Shown in pieces: positions 23,139-35,839 of a stretch of 64,000 nt of DNA (position 1 is its first letter; every line of letters begins with the position of its first letter). The stretch is from Gnetum montanum (Eukaryota > Streptophyta > Gnetopsida > Gnetales > Gnetaceae). The position numbers and the translations under genes are program-made. The notes under the pieces are model-generated. The model searched no databases, was not told the origin of the DNA, and saw only the letters and a program-made list of their open reading frames with translations. The stretch lies in assembly GCA_015680685.1 (NCBI GenBank), contig MNCI01014441.1:56131-120130 (forward strand), given 5' to 3'.

Positions 23139-23311
23139 ATGAAAGCATGCACATTTTTATACAAAACGTAAGACGTATACAATGCACAAGTTAATGCAGA
23201 ATCAATTTCTTTTTCAAAATTCTCTCCTTTATTCAAAACTTTTTCCTTTTGGACAATGTTTGCAAAATTTTTTATAAAAGTTTAAAATTTCAAAAAAAAA
23301 ATCCCATGCTA

Positions 23312-26300
23312 TCATGGGTTCTTCCTGTTTGCATTATCTTCATCATTTGTTGATGCATCATTTTTGTTTGCATCGCATTCCCTTATGTTGTCCTTTGTCG
23401 ATTCTTCATTCCTTCCCTCCACAAGCCTTGTGCCCTCATTTGGAGTCTACATCATAGGAATGAAGTGTTCAGCTAAAGTAACGCATGCAAGCTAGAATAG
23501 AGCATAACCATTAATACAATAGAAAGAAACTAACCTGAGAAGGGTCTGCGTCTGTCTTGAAGTGTATCTGGTCCAAACTGAGCCTGAGGCAGTGCCAGAC
23601 CTCCTTAGCCATGATTTCCACCCAATGCCTTTCAGTGGTTGTCCACCTTGGTGGTTCTGGAGAAAAGGAGACGGTTTTGGTCTCTCTTGTAGGAAGGTCC
23701 ATCTTTCAGTCAGGAGATTTTGTAACCTTCACCTGCTCTTTGAACTTGGCATAGGCCTCAGAAGCATCACTGGCATTTACGAATGCTTTATACGTAAATG
23801 CCTCCATAGCACCATCCTTGTATAATTTACGATGGGTGGAATTTTCCAATTTATACATGTGTTTGTGGTTTTTCTAGGACTGCCCCCATTCGTAAACCTT
23901 GGCACTGAAATCTTTCAAATCCTGACACTTCTAGGCTAACAAGTCCACTTGCATCCCCTGTTCTATTATTTCGTGGGTAGCTTCAACATTTTGACGTGCT
24001 ACTGTCCAAAATTTGGCATAGTCTATTACAGCTATGCGCCAGTCCTCTTTATTAGTGTCACAAGCTATGAGGAACTCGTTCCTCAACTTGAGATCCTCCA
24101 CCTCAGCGCTCAGGTCGGCCTCCCTTCACTCAGCTCTTTGGACCCACTTCCACAGGTCTTCATTGATGCGCTTATACTCCCACAAGGAGTGTGCTGAGTG
24201 CAAAGCACATTTGCAAGCCTCTTTGTATGCGCGATGAGGCACCTCGGTCACTTTGGGCAGAAATGTAGGAATGAAACCCACTGTCAAAGGCCGTGTCATG
24301 TCCCATTTGAGTCGGAAGGCTGCCATGACACAAATAGCATAGTAATCATGTTAGCATAGCAAAGTTAACAAAGTATAAAACTCTAGCATAGAAACATGAG
24401 AGCACCTAACACTACTACTTACCTGCATCAGGGTTCTCCTACTGAAGGTGGCTGATCATGTTGTCGACGATTCCCTGCATAAACGTAAACTTATCAGGGA
24501 TCTTGGCCCATGATTCTGCACAAGTCGAAGGAGGTCTTGGAGCATCAATAGTGGTGCTTGTCACACAACTAAACATGTCAGCAATGGCTGAAATGGGCTA
24601 TGACAAGGTAGACATGTTGTCAAACTCACCAAAGTTTAATTGTGATCCACATTCCTGCTGATGCAAAACGAGGACGATAGCCTTGGCAGAAGTCCCTGCC
24701 AAGCCTGTACAAACCTCTTCTTCATGGGTTGGTGCCTTTCCTTTTAGGATACCAATGTCTTTTTTATTCAAGGGAGACTTCTCTTCATCAGTAGGAGGAT
24801 TCTCCCTAATAATAAGAGCCCCCACCTTAGTGGCAGGAGCTCCCTTCTTGATCGGGGCCCTTTCTTCCGAGACTGGGGTCTTCAAGTCTTTATTTGTCGC
24901 CCTCATCTTAGGGGCCAACACCTCTTCATCACCTTCTTCTTCTTCCTATGCTAGTCAAGAAACATGTTTGCATTAGCCCGAAACAAGTTAGCCTAAAGTA
25001 GGTGCTACGCTACGCTACACTGCCTAGTGTAGCATAGCGTGGCAGACAATAACAAGGTAGGCATTAAAAAAAAGCATTTACCAATGGGGGGTTACGTCCT
25101 TTGCAATTTAAGCTGTAGTTTCTGCCCCTCCTCTTCCTCCGTGTGAAGGGTTTCCCTAGCTAGAGGAGGCCTCTTCTGCTGCAACCTTTTGGCCATAGTC
25201 TCGGCTATGAGACGTTCCCCCTGTGACACGCTACCGACTATAGCAGGAGGCATCTCCCCTATGCTTTCTTGGCCACGAAAGTTGTGGGCCACCCGATCCT
25301 TGGTCATCATAGACAATGACTCCCTAATTATCTTTGGGGGATCTTGGGCTTGGATGGTTCAGAGGATCTGGTGGATCCACGGTCTAGAAATCTAGTTGCG
25401 ATTTTGCATGACCCAGGCTCCATTCTCTTGGACCACCAAAAACTCTACGAAACACCTCAGATAGGAATGTAAAAGGCATAATGTATATTGGAACGGGACT
25501 TTGATTTCTTATCGAGCCCCAAGATTTTAGTTTGCAAGCCTTTACATAGAAACCTGACCCAGTTGTAGTAGGCCCCCTCTTCCATGACCTCACGCATTAT
25601 CTAGGCCTGTGCAATCCCCAGAACCTTTCCTTAGGTAAGCAACTGGGGGAATGCGTGAGTACGGAAGATAGGGTAAACTTCCTTGGCAGGTCCTACTTTG
25701 AGCTTCTCCATGGGGAGCCCCTTCCACTCCTTGGCAATCCCTAACCACTCCTGAATGTCCTTCTTCTGAAGGGTCAACTCCTTCTTACCCTTTGACCCTA
25801 TAAGCACGCCATCAGTAGGGGCACTGAATAGGTCCGCAAATATCTAGTCATTAACTTCAATGACCACCTGTATGTCTTGTATGCGTGTACAGAAGCGGCC
25901 CACCTTGTTGGAAAAGGAGTTGACCAGGGAGATCATCTTGGCGGTAGGAACGCTCGGATTCAGGGCCAGGAATAGATCCATAAGTTCAGCCTTTTGGATA
26001 TTCTGGACCAAGGAGTCTGAAGTTGCATCGTTTATCCAGCGTTGGCTCACATCTACTTCTCCATACTTGAAGTAGATGTTTGCCCCTTGTGTCTTGGTGG
26101 TTCCCACCGTCACCTCCTGGGGCTTTCTTGCCCCTATAATAGCTTTCACAAAAAGAAATGTTTAGCATAAAAACACAGAAAATCCAAGGATTACAAAGAC
26201 AATTAAGCATGCAACACTTATTATTTAGCCTACTAGGTCTATACGGTTATGGGAATAGTGGAAGACTGACTAGAACTTGCTCAACGGTGATCGGTTCGAA

Positions 26301-27705
26301 GGGTTCTGTCCACCCCTCATCTAGCCAACCCGACTCCTTGCACTGATTGTAGGGAATGGAGAATAGGTGTGGGTAGGTGTGGTATTCATCCCTACATTAA
26401 CCAATCACACCTGCTCGTAGGTTCTTAGCAGAAGAGAACTCCTATAGGGCTATACGTGTTGTAGTCAACAGGCTTAATCAGTCATGAACCTCGTCCTTGT
26501 TCATGTAGAACCTGGTAACAAAAACATACTGTTAGCATTTGATCAATATGGCCAGTGTCGCTTCAACACAGTGGAACAAGGCTACAAAAATCACCTACCA
26601 ACACAGTAAATAGTTCCTAGTGGGTTTTGGAAGCACGTTGCCACATAACGTGCAACAAACAATGTGTTGTAAGAATGGTAGCAGCTATATTCTGGCATAT
26701 CCCAGATCCAGGCCAAACGCCTTAACCTTGTTGGGCGTTGACTGGATCCTTCTCCCTGCCTGCTCATGATTGCCCTATTTGTTAGAAACCTTAGGATGCC
26801 CTAGCTTGCCCTAGGCAATATGGCTTCAGTTATGATGGTTGCCTCTTCCTCCTCTAGGTATGACCAAATGATCACATTGAAGTGTTCGAGGAGGTATCGT
26901 AGGAACTTCTGTGCTCCTTTCCTGAACCAAGCCCTTCACTCTCCCACACGTATCTGGGGAGGAGAAGCATTGGCCACAGGTTTGCTCACATGACATAGGA
27001 CCCCTACAATTTCCAAGACAATCAGAATTAGCCTTAGCCCAATCCTGCACAACACAACCAGCAAGTGTTAGCATCATGTCTAAGTGCAATGCACACGCAA
27101 ACATAGCATTACCTAGTAGTCCATGCATATAGCGTAGCATAACCCTCTTCCCACACATAGCATAGCAAGAACATGAAATTGCTAGCGTAGCAAAAATAGC
27201 CTAACGTAGCAATATAGCAATTAATCCTAATAGGGCGATTAACAATATGCCTTGACAAAACACGTGTCGCACTGTCACATCACATATGGCCCAACCCTCC
27301 TGAGGGTCCTACCTCATGCCATTCGAAAGCCAAGTAACTTAAATTGTCCGAACCCTCACGGTTATGACAACCACAGCGGTGGAGGTTTAAGCGACCTTGC
27401 ATGCAATGATGGTGTAGCATTTATGTATCCGCCACGACTGAAACAACAATAGTAGCGATGCAAAGGCCAGAACAATGCGATGACAGAAAATAAAAATAAC
27501 TAAGACTAGGATACAAAATGAAAGTAGAGAAAAACATAAGCAAAAAAAATGATAACAGAATCATGAAAAAGTAGAAGGAGCATAGTAGCCTATCGGGTCA
27601 ATAGTGTGTCCGCCGGCACCACAACGCACGCTTGTGTCACTCATCCTACAGTTTTCTTCACCTCCTCGACCTTTGCAAGTGCCAAATTCATGTGTTTCTT
27701 CTTTA
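23312..27705 (-). pseudogene. Spliced antisense gene of T2
   Basis: Exons equivalent to T1: 23312-23446 (135 nt, ends RKNP and TGA), 23535-24319, 24423-24950 (528 nt), 25082-26142, and exon 1 remnant 27594-27705, whose ATG is lost and whose donor GT is changed to AT. Introns: 88 nt (23447-23534, donor TCAG|GTTAGT), 103 nt (24320-24422, donor GCAG|GTAAGTAG, acceptor TCATGGCAG), 131 nt (24951-25081, donor TTG|GTAAATG). Readable segments include IYFKYGEVDVSQRWIND, IQEWLGIAKEWKGLP, DRVAHNFRGQESIGEMPP, CAESWAKIPDKFTFMQGIVD and WDMTRPLTVGFIP. Between exon 1 and exon 2 lie the FCP1-like exons (26247-27044). Stops and small indels show it is dead, but reading frame phases still fit across most introns. 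Confidence 0.65.
26247..27044 (-). pseudogene. FCP1/NIF-like HAD-phosphatase-type exons on the antisense strand of T2
   Basis: Exon 26599-27044 follows acceptor GTTGTGCAG after a CTAAC branch-like site, and ends at donor TTG|GTAGGTG; an 87-nt intron leads to exon 26247-26511 ending in TAA. Translation shows LILIVLEIVGVLCHV (position of the family's DLDG motif, both Asp replaced), FLRYLLEHFNVIIWS (family: FL..l...F.v.IWSS), then WDMPEYS, NTLF and FQNPLGT (family: NTLLIDD..YK...NP..T), and a tail with HTYPHLFSIPYNQ. These match the order of FCP1-like domains. Phase of T1-type exon 1 fits the first of these exons. One frameshift and several stops are present. T1 has a deletion here. Could be a captured host gene or a true part of the antisense gene. 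Confidence 0.45.
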
Positions 27706-27949
27706 CACCAGGAAAAATTTCAATCTTTACACTATACTTCGCTAGTTACATCTTGCCATTGCATTGCAAGTTTTTGTTATAAATGATTACTACCAATAGG
27801 TGCCTCTTAACCAGGATGTCATCTCATTTTGATAGGTTAAGCAAAAAATGGAAATCCATCGCGATCTCTCCATGCCTTTAGCTTTAGCAAGTCCACATGG
27901 CAAGCTTGCAAGATAATTGAACCCCAACTTGATCGATTGGGGGTTAGCT

Positions 27950-29200
27950 ACAGCTAGCACCATTGCATCTTTAGAAACATCCCTAGACTGGCCCGAACAT
28001 CTAGTCCAAACTCTAGATTTGGAGGCCAGGCATGTGACTGAGGATCCTCTCATCAAGATGCCTGTGACCATGTCCAAGGGGGAAGTAGAACATTGAAACT
28101 TAGCTCCCTCCTAGATGCGCAGATGCACAAAAATGTAGCCAAGATTCTGCAAGACAACATCAAAGTCATCGCATGGTCATACAGTAACATGCTGGGTTTA
28201 GATTCAAGGCTGATACAGCACAACATCGTCCTAGACGCACACATGAAGGTAGTTAAGCAAAAGGCTTGTAAAATCAAACTAAAAATCGCACTAGCCGTGA
28301 GAGATGAAATCACCAAGCTATACCAAGCTGGTTTCATCCACGCAGTTGATTACTTGGAATGGGTGTCCAACATCGTCGTGGTTTCTAAGAAAACAGGAGG
28401 AATACGAATCTGCATAGACTTCTGGGATCTGAACAAAGCAATGATCAAGGAAAATTTCCCACTTCCAAGCATCAATCAACTCATCGACACTACGGCTGAC
28501 CATGCCCTGCTATCCTTTATGGATGGATTCTCCGGCTACAACCAAATTTGCATCAACTTGGAGCATCAGCTAACAACAACCTTCATGATCCCATGGGGGA
28601 CCTTTTGTTACACCATGATGCCTTTTGGGCTCAAGAACGCTGGAGCAACCTATTAGCGAGCCATAACTTACATCTTCAGCAACTACATCCTAGAAATGTT
28701 AAATGACTACGTGGATGATATAGTAGTTAAGTCCAAGGAGGTAGTTGATAACCCACGTGATCTAGGGGTAGTCCTTAAGTGTTGTCAAATGCATAATCTG
28801 TATCTTAATCCTAAGAAGTGTGTCTTTGGGGTAAAAACCAGATGCATGTTGGGTTTCATAGTATCGGAGGTCAGAATACGGGTGGACCTTGACAAAGTTA
28901 AGGCCATCATCAACCTAGCCCCTCCTACAAACCTTAAAGAGTTACGCAGCTTACAAGGTAGGGTACAGTTCATCCAAAGGTTTATAGCAAAGTTGACTGA
29001 CAAGTTACACCCCATGCAACATCTTCTAAAGAAAGGGGTTAACTCTGAGTGGATAACCCGATGTCAACAAGCCTTTGATGACTTGAAGAGAGAGCTTTTG
29101 CACCTCCCAACTGTGCATCTGCCACAAAGGAATAAGCCTTTCTTCATATACCTTGCCACCTCCAACACATCTATCGCAGTACTGTTATGTCAGAAATGAG
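27950..29200 (+). pseudogene. T2 reverse transcriptase
   Basis: Largely open in two pieces (28093-28656, 28696-29199). N-terminal part: LLDAQMHKNVAKIL, DNIKVIAWSYSNMLGLD, typical of Tat pol before RT. RT core: SNIVVVSKKTGGIRICIDF, DLNKAMIKENFPLPSIN, LLSFMDGFSGYNQI, YTMMPFGLKNAGATY, then the catalytic YVDDIVVKS at about 28708-28734, LNPKKCVFGV, GFIVSEVRI and LQGRVQFIQRFI. One stop after GATY. This is the only RT of the array. Role in the family: copies element RNA into DNA. Confidence 0.85.
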
Positions 29201-29510
29201 ATGATGGATCTGAGATACCAGTGTATTATCTGAGTCATGCATTAATAGCACATGAGGCAAAATACAACGAAGTGGAGAGAAATTGCCTTGCCTTAGTGTT
29301 TGCGTTAAAAAAGTGGAGGCACTACCTTTTTTGTAGTACAATTAACATCATTTGGAAAAGGAACATACTCCGGGATATCACTAACAACCTGTATGAAAGT
29401 AGCAGGATAGCCTGATGGAAAGAAATAACTATGGAGTTCAACCGACACTATGTAAGCTAGTCGTCAACTAAGGGTCAAGCCATAGCAACACAACTTACGG
29501 CCTCACCTGT
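29100..29510 (+). pseudogene. T2 RNase H, split by element B
   Basis: QAFDDLKRELLHLPTVHLP, FFIYLATSNTSIAVLL, YYLSHALIAHEAKYNEVE, LALVFALKKWRHYLF, then STKGQAIATQLTASP, the linker to the second RNase H, cut at 29510 by the insertion. Two or three stops. Confidence 0.75.
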
Positions 29511-30338
29511 TGATGAGTGGCGAGATACCCCTACACTCAACCATATGAATAAGAGCGTAGCACACGCGATTCGGTCGAACTTTATAGACTAAGTGCCTAC
29601 ACACCCATGGAATACTTAGGGTTAATCATTCGTTGTCTTCCCAGACTTACTTGTAATTGTCATGGTGTATGGTTAAGTAAGTCTGAGGTATATAATTTTT
29701 ATAGCTTTTTATGTTTTTGTCTCCTATGCTAACAAGGTGAAGGGTTGAGAAACTAATTACTAACTCTAACTAATGAACTAAGTCTAAATTACCTAGCGTT
29801 AGCATCCGTTCCCACTTACCGTACACACCCTAAACTGATGCAACTGTGGCTACCAAATGCTAATCGTTGCTGGGATCACCACGTGTAACGCACGTGCTCG
29901 AAGTGGTCATACTGAGGCACTTAACTAGGAGAGAAGGGTTGAAAGAGAAAGTAATAAATAAAAGATAATAAATAACAAGTAATAAACAACAGTAATAAAA
30001 TCCTATTCCATGCGCTGCAAGGTTTATCCAAGAAGCTCGTCTTTATTGTCGTACACAAACTTGTGTTCAAGTACAATGTTTGCTCAAATAAAGATCTGTT
30101 CACTTTAGGACTCCTACTATGGGCACATGGAAAATATTCTATCTTTGGAGTGATCAATCTGCCAGAGTTTCCCTGTTGTCTATCCTAGGATGGTGAAATA
30201 AGGGAGAGCCACCTCTTATTTATAGATATGACGGTGCACCGTGATATTGTGTACACGATATCACAGGGGAAGATGTGATATTTCATACGCGATATCGGAA
30301 GGAATGTGATATCACGACGGTTGCGATATCACATCCCA
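29511..30338 (-). repeat. Element B 3' LTR
   Basis: Pairs with 35840-36605. In element orientation it starts TGGGATGTGATATC and ends CTCATCA; TATA box complement at 30217-30224. It carries about six GATATC-type words in 114 bp upstream of the TATA box. Confidence 0.85.
30217..30224 (-). promoter_or_regulatory. TATA box of B LTR
   Basis: TATAAATA on the minus strand; same in the other LTR (36532-36539) and in family C (44351-44358). Confidence 0.6.
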
Positions 30339-32092
30339 TAATACCCCCATGACTAAATGAAAACTCGTCCTTGAGTACATTATAATAATATTGGGAAGGT
30401 ATGGGATTATTGACTTAAATGGAACTAATGGGATGACATGTGAATGGATTATCATTACAAGACTTGACAAAATTGGTGTTCATGACAACAAGAGTGAACA
30501 CCTTATTACATTAACATTAGGCCTTAGTTGGAAGCTAAGAGAGAAGAGAGAAAGAAGTGTTGTTGCTGCCAACGCCAAGATTGTGCCCTTCGTTGTCTGT
30601 CCATAAGCGCACCATCGATCTTGCTCCTTGCATAGCTACTTTAGCACTACTCCATTCCAAGTGTTCCTTCTAGATCCCATTCATTGTTGCATGATGGCCA
30701 TCTGCACACACAACACAATCTTTTATTAGCAAGGGTAAATGAATCATCATGTAATTGATACCTTGCTTCAGTGAAAGTCCATTGGCTGAGTTGTGGTATG
30801 GTTGATATGGATCTGAAGATATATTAATGATGACTACCAAAGGTGTAGGGGTTAGGAAAAAATCAGGAAAATCAAGGCTAGGAAAAAATCAAAAAAATCA
30901 GGCCTCATACTCCTATGACTAATTGTGAAACTCTGGTAGTGTGAGAATGGAGAAAGAAAAGGAATAAGAAAGATAGATAAAAAGAGACAACTAGGACATC
31001 AATGAAATGGATGCCAAGATGGAAATGAACAAAATAAAATGGATTGCAAAAATGTTAAGGGAAAGAATTTAACGAATGCACCAAATAGGAATGTCAGTGG
31101 GTCCTTCCCAAAGCAGGCTCATGCCCTTAATTCCCTGACAAACCCACATTCAAAAGAGTCCATAAGCTTTGGGAATTCCCTTTGGAACAAGAGCTAAAGT
31201 CTTAACAATAAGAATTTACCAAAAAGAACATGATGTATCTACCAAAATATACACTAATGATACAACCGGCAATGAGGTGAACAATGGAGAGAAGGATGAA
31301 GAGAAGAGAATGGAATGGAATCCCAAGAACAAGGTGGTGTACAGCCCCTTGTGTGTTTCATGATTAATGTGACTTGGCAAATCTTATTCCAACTCCGGCC
31401 TCAAACCAACCACATCCAATGACTTTGCATCAATTGATTCAGCCAATCCATCCTCTTGAATAACAAGAATGCCTCTTCAAAGAGTCACCACCATTTCGAT
31501 GAAACAAGGAGGAGAAAATGGGAAGCGAGAAGGGCGTTAGTTAGAGGGAACATTTTTGGTTCCATAACCAGTGCTTGTAGCCCAAGGGATTATTTGTCTA
31601 AGGGGTCTGCTTTGAATTCTCACTTTTTTTTTGTGTTTTGTGTTTGTATGCGTGAGAACCACACCATGCAAAGACTTCTTATTTTTATTGTCTCAGCTTC
31701 CGATAATTAGGTAACATTGGAACGGCAAGAAAACTCAAGAAGAAAACATCCAAGAACCCAAGAGAATGGCCAACACAAAAGCATCAAGTTCCCTTGAAGT
31801 CACACCCTTTTCAATCCTTGAGTCCTTCCTTAGTTTGAGAAGTGCCCAGTCACCGATTTGTTAAAGTTCTTATTATGAAGGGGACTATACATTTGGAAGC
31901 CAAGAGAGACCATAGAAACTGGTGGATGGATAGATGAAGTGAACTCATTGCCTGCCATATCAAAAGAAACATACCTTAGTATCAACATCATAACTTAAAG
32001 GTAAAAACCAAACATTAGCAATCAATGAAAAACAGTTCATACCATCGAGAAGAACACTTATTAGGTGACAAACTTACAAGGTGGATCACACA

Positions 32093-32132
<40 letters not shown>
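32093..32132. repeat. (AC)n microsatellite
   Basis: About 20 AC units, on the plus strand, within the non-coding part of B. Confidence 0.95.
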
Positions 32133-32134
<2 letters not shown>

Positions 32135-32149
32135 GGAAAAGTATAACGA

Positions 32150-32345
32150 TGTTGCCAAAAAAAAAACAAGAAAAGTTAAAGAAATTTGTAAAAAAAAAAA
32201 CAAGGAAAGTTAAAGAAACTTGTAAAACAAAAATGTGTAAGACAAAAACGTGTAAAACAAAAATCTGTAAAAAAAAAACTTGTAAAACAAAAAAGTGTAA
32301 AACAAAAACATGCAAAAAGAAACATGTAAAACAAAAACTTGAAAA
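32150..32345. repeat. A-rich tandem repeat, about 15 bp unit
   Basis: TGTAAAACAAAAAC-type units repeated about eight to ten times after two longer AAAGTTAAAGAAA units. The two long antisense ORFs here are low-complexity artefacts. Confidence 0.8.
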
Positions 32346-32758
32346 GAACTAAGGGCCTCCAATGGTTAGCATAGGTGGCCATATCCCCCATGACTGAATT
32401 GCAAGGGAGAGATCTAAAATAATGAATGTCTGTTTGAATTTCGTAGAAGTGCCCAACTTCTCCCAATTGATGTTCTTAGATTAAGGAGTGGAAGTTGGCG
32501 ATGCTCATATTCCAATGTGTCTATGCTTTCGTTGTTAGCATGAGTTTCCTCAGTTCATTCCATGCATATTGATTTGCTCTTTCTAGTAGCTGTCAACCAT
32601 GGGGTGTCCACTACTGGTGTGGTTGCTACATACAAGCACCTTTGAATTTGTGTTTCTTGGGCACACCAATTACATGGAAGAGATGCTGAACATTCTTCCA
32701 TGTCATCACCCTCTGAGTCACTATATGTAATGCACGAAACCTTCTTCTTCTCGATCTT

Positions 32759-33202
32759 TCAATAAATTTTTATCTTAGATATCTGCAAGGAAAGATCGCA
32801 GATCCCTAGGTACGCATCTACTGTACTTAGCCATGGCCTTCCCATTATAATTGGGTAGCCCCCTTTGTTGTTGTTGACTTCAATCACCAAGAAATTAGCT
32901 AGGTAAGACCAACCACACACAGTGGTAATGATGTCCCCCACCAATCCCAAGGGAATGGTGATGGACTGGTTTGCCAGCTCTAGTTGAATGTTTCTCTTCT
33001 TAAGTTGGGGCAGGTTCCAGGCGTGATACATCTCTCGTGAAATTAAGTTGACTCTAGAACCTAAGTCAAGAAGAGCCTTATGTGGTTCATTCTTGGTGAT
33101 TTGTAAATAGATTAAGGGGCTTCCTGGATCAGTTAGTTTCCTGGGAAGGTAGCCTACCTTGATCCAGTCAGTTACGGTATGTGTTAACGTAACCGTATGC
33201 AT
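32759..33202 (-). pseudogene. Element B aspartic protease (Athila type)
   Basis: Open for 147 codons on the minus strand. LYLQITKNE-like strand, then the catalytic ALLDLGSRVNLIS (family LLDLGASVNLLP), IQLELANQSITIPLG, VIEV and the second hallmark IIMGRPWLSTVDA. The active-site Asp is retained. It is continuous with the gag C-terminal region upstream through one or two stops, as in a gag-pro polyprotein. The open frame only spans the protease. Confidence 0.75.
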
Positions 33203-33784
33203 ATAACTCTGTTAGACTGAAGGGTGCTCCGAAGTGTTAGATGGTGGAGTGTACATGGGCTCAACCACTTTTTGTTATGAGATTTTTTCTGGGCTTTTGG
33301 TTCTGAAGAAAGGTATTTTCTTTTTATAGTTCTCAGAACTAGCAGCGGGTTGGATATTTACAGCTCTCGTAGCGTTACGTTGTTGCAGTTGAGTAGGGAG
33401 TTCCCCTTGCATTTTTGGAGCAGGAGGTGTTATGGGAACTACAAGTGGAAGAGGTGCCGATGGAGTTGGAGGATGGTGTATATGTGGGATGTCTCCCAGA
33501 GGAGAAGGAGTCCTCCTAAAGTACTCCTAAACTTGGTAGTGACGTTGGGGAGTTGTGTGACTCATAGAGTCACTTGGAGAAATCAATTGCTACACATAAT
33601 ATCCATAAGGATTAGGTTGTTGGTAAGGGTATTGATGTTTCAGCGGTGGCATCCCCCATGACTATGGGTGTTTCCATTGCTAATGTTGCCTGATGGGTTG
33701 TGGTGGAGTTCCATTTGGATAATACGTTAATGACTGGTGGAATTGTCTTGGGTTACCTTGAGGATAAGGTAACCTTCGGGGTGT

Positions 33785-35698
33785 CTACCGTTGGTTAAGT
33801 CTTGGATTAAGTGCATACATCCCAGACTCTTGTAGATGTGAGATGATTGGATAACATCCCATGGGATGATCATAATGGAAGATCTCACATCCACCATCAT
33901 CATCTGTATCTGAATCCACAACCTCATCGGAGATAGTAATTTTTCCCTTACCCTTGTTATGTGTAGGGCCTAAATTTCTTCGCTTTGTCTTATCTTTGTC
34001 ACTACTTTGTTTCTCCTTAGACTCTTCTAAAATTTTCAAGACATTTTGAAGTCTAGAGTCTAAGGAATCCCACAATTGATCCATCTTAGCCGATACTTCT
34101 GTCATTAGTTTTTGAATCGACAAGGTTTTTCTGTTCACCAACTCTTCAAGTGGTGACTCATCCTCTTCATCGCAAAATTTCACTCCCTTCTTCCAAAGGG
34201 AGGGATCACGATTGTATTATTCCACACTCTCTCTTTTTCGTAGCTCACCTCCTTCTTTTACTACTTGTTCTAACAAGTGATGTACTTCATGGGCTCTGAG
34301 TTCTGATAGTCTCCCTTGGGCATAAGTCCCAAGGGTTCTTCTCATCTCATGTCTGAGCCCATCTACGATGTGGCAAAGTTGATCCCGTTGAGCGTATCCA
34401 TGGTCTGGGCAACGATGTAACAATGTATAGTAGCAGGCCATGGTAGCATCCAAGGGTTCATGATTACCTTGCTTCCATCCTTGGATCTGCTTATGCAAAT
34501 TAGACACTCTGGAGTACGTTTGATACTTATCGTTGAAGATTTCTAACATCGTACTCCACTTCTTGATGGTTTCCGGTTCTAAGGACCAGTACCAAATCTT
34601 TGCTTCTTTAATGAGTGTCCTTGGAAACAACTTAAGTTTTTGCAACTCATTTTCTATGTTTTTCAAGGCACAAGCATCTTGGAATGAATATAAATGATGT
34701 TGCAGATCAGCATTGTATCCACCCTCAAATCGTGGGATGTTGTTCATGTCTAAACACTTGATCCGACTGTCTCTTTGATGCCTTGTTGGAATTCTTACAA
34801 CCTCTGTTATATCGAGCATACTTTGGGTTGCAAGTAGGGGCTCATCATGATCATCTCTTTCATGATGCCTGTGATGTCTTCATTGTTCCCTACTTTCCCT
34901 TTGTTCATGCCCTTGTCCTCTCTCTCGACTTTCCCATCGAGGTATCTCATTTTGTCTACCCCTATCCTCCCCGTTATGTTCATGATGGCTGCACCCAGAT
35001 GTGGAAGGAGAGGATGAGTAATGAGATAAAGGAGAAGAAGAAGGAGAACCATCACCATGACGATGCTTCCTACCTTCTCTTCGGTTGCTACAGCCCCGAT
35101 CGTGATGACGATCTAAGTGCCCGTCCTTATCAGGAGTTGTTGTTCCCTTTGTGAATAGTTTGTGTTCATGGGGATCAGAACTAGTGTCATGTATCGTTCA
35201 TCGTAGGTTCTGATAGCCAACCTCCTCACCATCATTAGGAGGGGGAACATCATTTGATAGAGAACCCATTATGAGTGGTTCACCATCTCTTATTTTGCTA
35301 AGGACATGCGGGCCTTTGCTGTTGAACAGGGTATGTTGGCTCTCCTACCGTGAGTCCCTCATACGTTATGTAGTTGTGGGATGATAATCCCTTGTATCAA
35401 AATATGCTATAACGTATTCAGCATAGAGCTGAGTCATGCCAATCTATGCCAAAGCATGGAGGAGCATGTTAGGAACTGATCGATCTAGAGGTAACACGAT
35501 GTTACTTTGCAAATCTCTCCATCACAACTATTCGTCTTGATGGAGGATAAAGGTAAATTCTAGAATATACTCATTGGGATGAGTATAGACTATCTAGTAT
35601 TGTTTAGGACTTGGCAGGTTTTGGTTATGTGTTTTTGACTGCTGATTGTTTCATGTATGGTCCTTAGGTGGTGAGTTGCTTTTGCTAGAAGAAGACAT
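33785..35698 (-). pseudogene. Element B gag
   Basis: ATG at 35698 (MSSSSKSNSPPKDHT); an N-terminal part with VYTHPNEYILEF and FILHQDE matches family C. The capsid-like domain is open for 200 codons at 34217-34819 (MNNIPRFEGGYN, WYWSLEPETIKKWSTMLEIF, LDATMACYYTLLHRCP), followed by a 132-codon piece (33785-34183) with a coiled-coil-like stretch and DEVVDSDTDDDGGC. Frameshifts separate the parts. A histidine/serine-rich segment near 34850-35060 corresponds to that of C. Confidence 0.75.
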
Positions 35699-35818
35699 TG
35701 TTATTTATTGGTGTGCTAATTATTGTTATATAAATTTTTCTTTAATTAAATTGAAGGTTCATTTAGGCTCCCAACGATGTGAGTGATGTCCTATGTTCTA
35801 TTCAACGCACAAACACTT

Positions 35819-35839
35819 AGTCCCTGGCAATGGTGCCAA
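35819..35839 (-). promoter_or_regulatory. Primer-binding site of B
   Basis: Minus strand reads TTGGCACCATTGCCAGGGA directly after the 5' LTR. This closely resembles the tRNA-Asp site TTGGCGCCGTTGCCGGGGA used by Athila elements. Confidence 0.7.

Larger units (their letters stand above)
30339..32758. other. Non-coding internal region of B
   Basis: No pol motif is visible on either strand. Next to the 3' LTR is a G-rich CATGGGGGTAT on the minus strand that may be the polypurine tract. The rest includes the microsatellite and the 15-bp repeat below. Small ORFs (30391, 31169, 31456 on the plus strand) have no motif. Confidence 0.55.

Noticed and set aside
29921-30157. 78-codon minus-strand ORF, also at 36254-36472
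   Set aside because: Lies in the R/U5 part of the B LTRs; LTR sequence, no protein motif.
32061-32466. Overlapping ORFs on both strands rich in Phe/Val or Thr/His
   Set aside because: They are translations of the AC microsatellite and the 15-bp A-rich repeat.
30339-32758. Hidden RT or integrase in element B
   Set aside because: Checked for YxDD, FGLKNA and DNGPQF-like motifs on both strands; none found.
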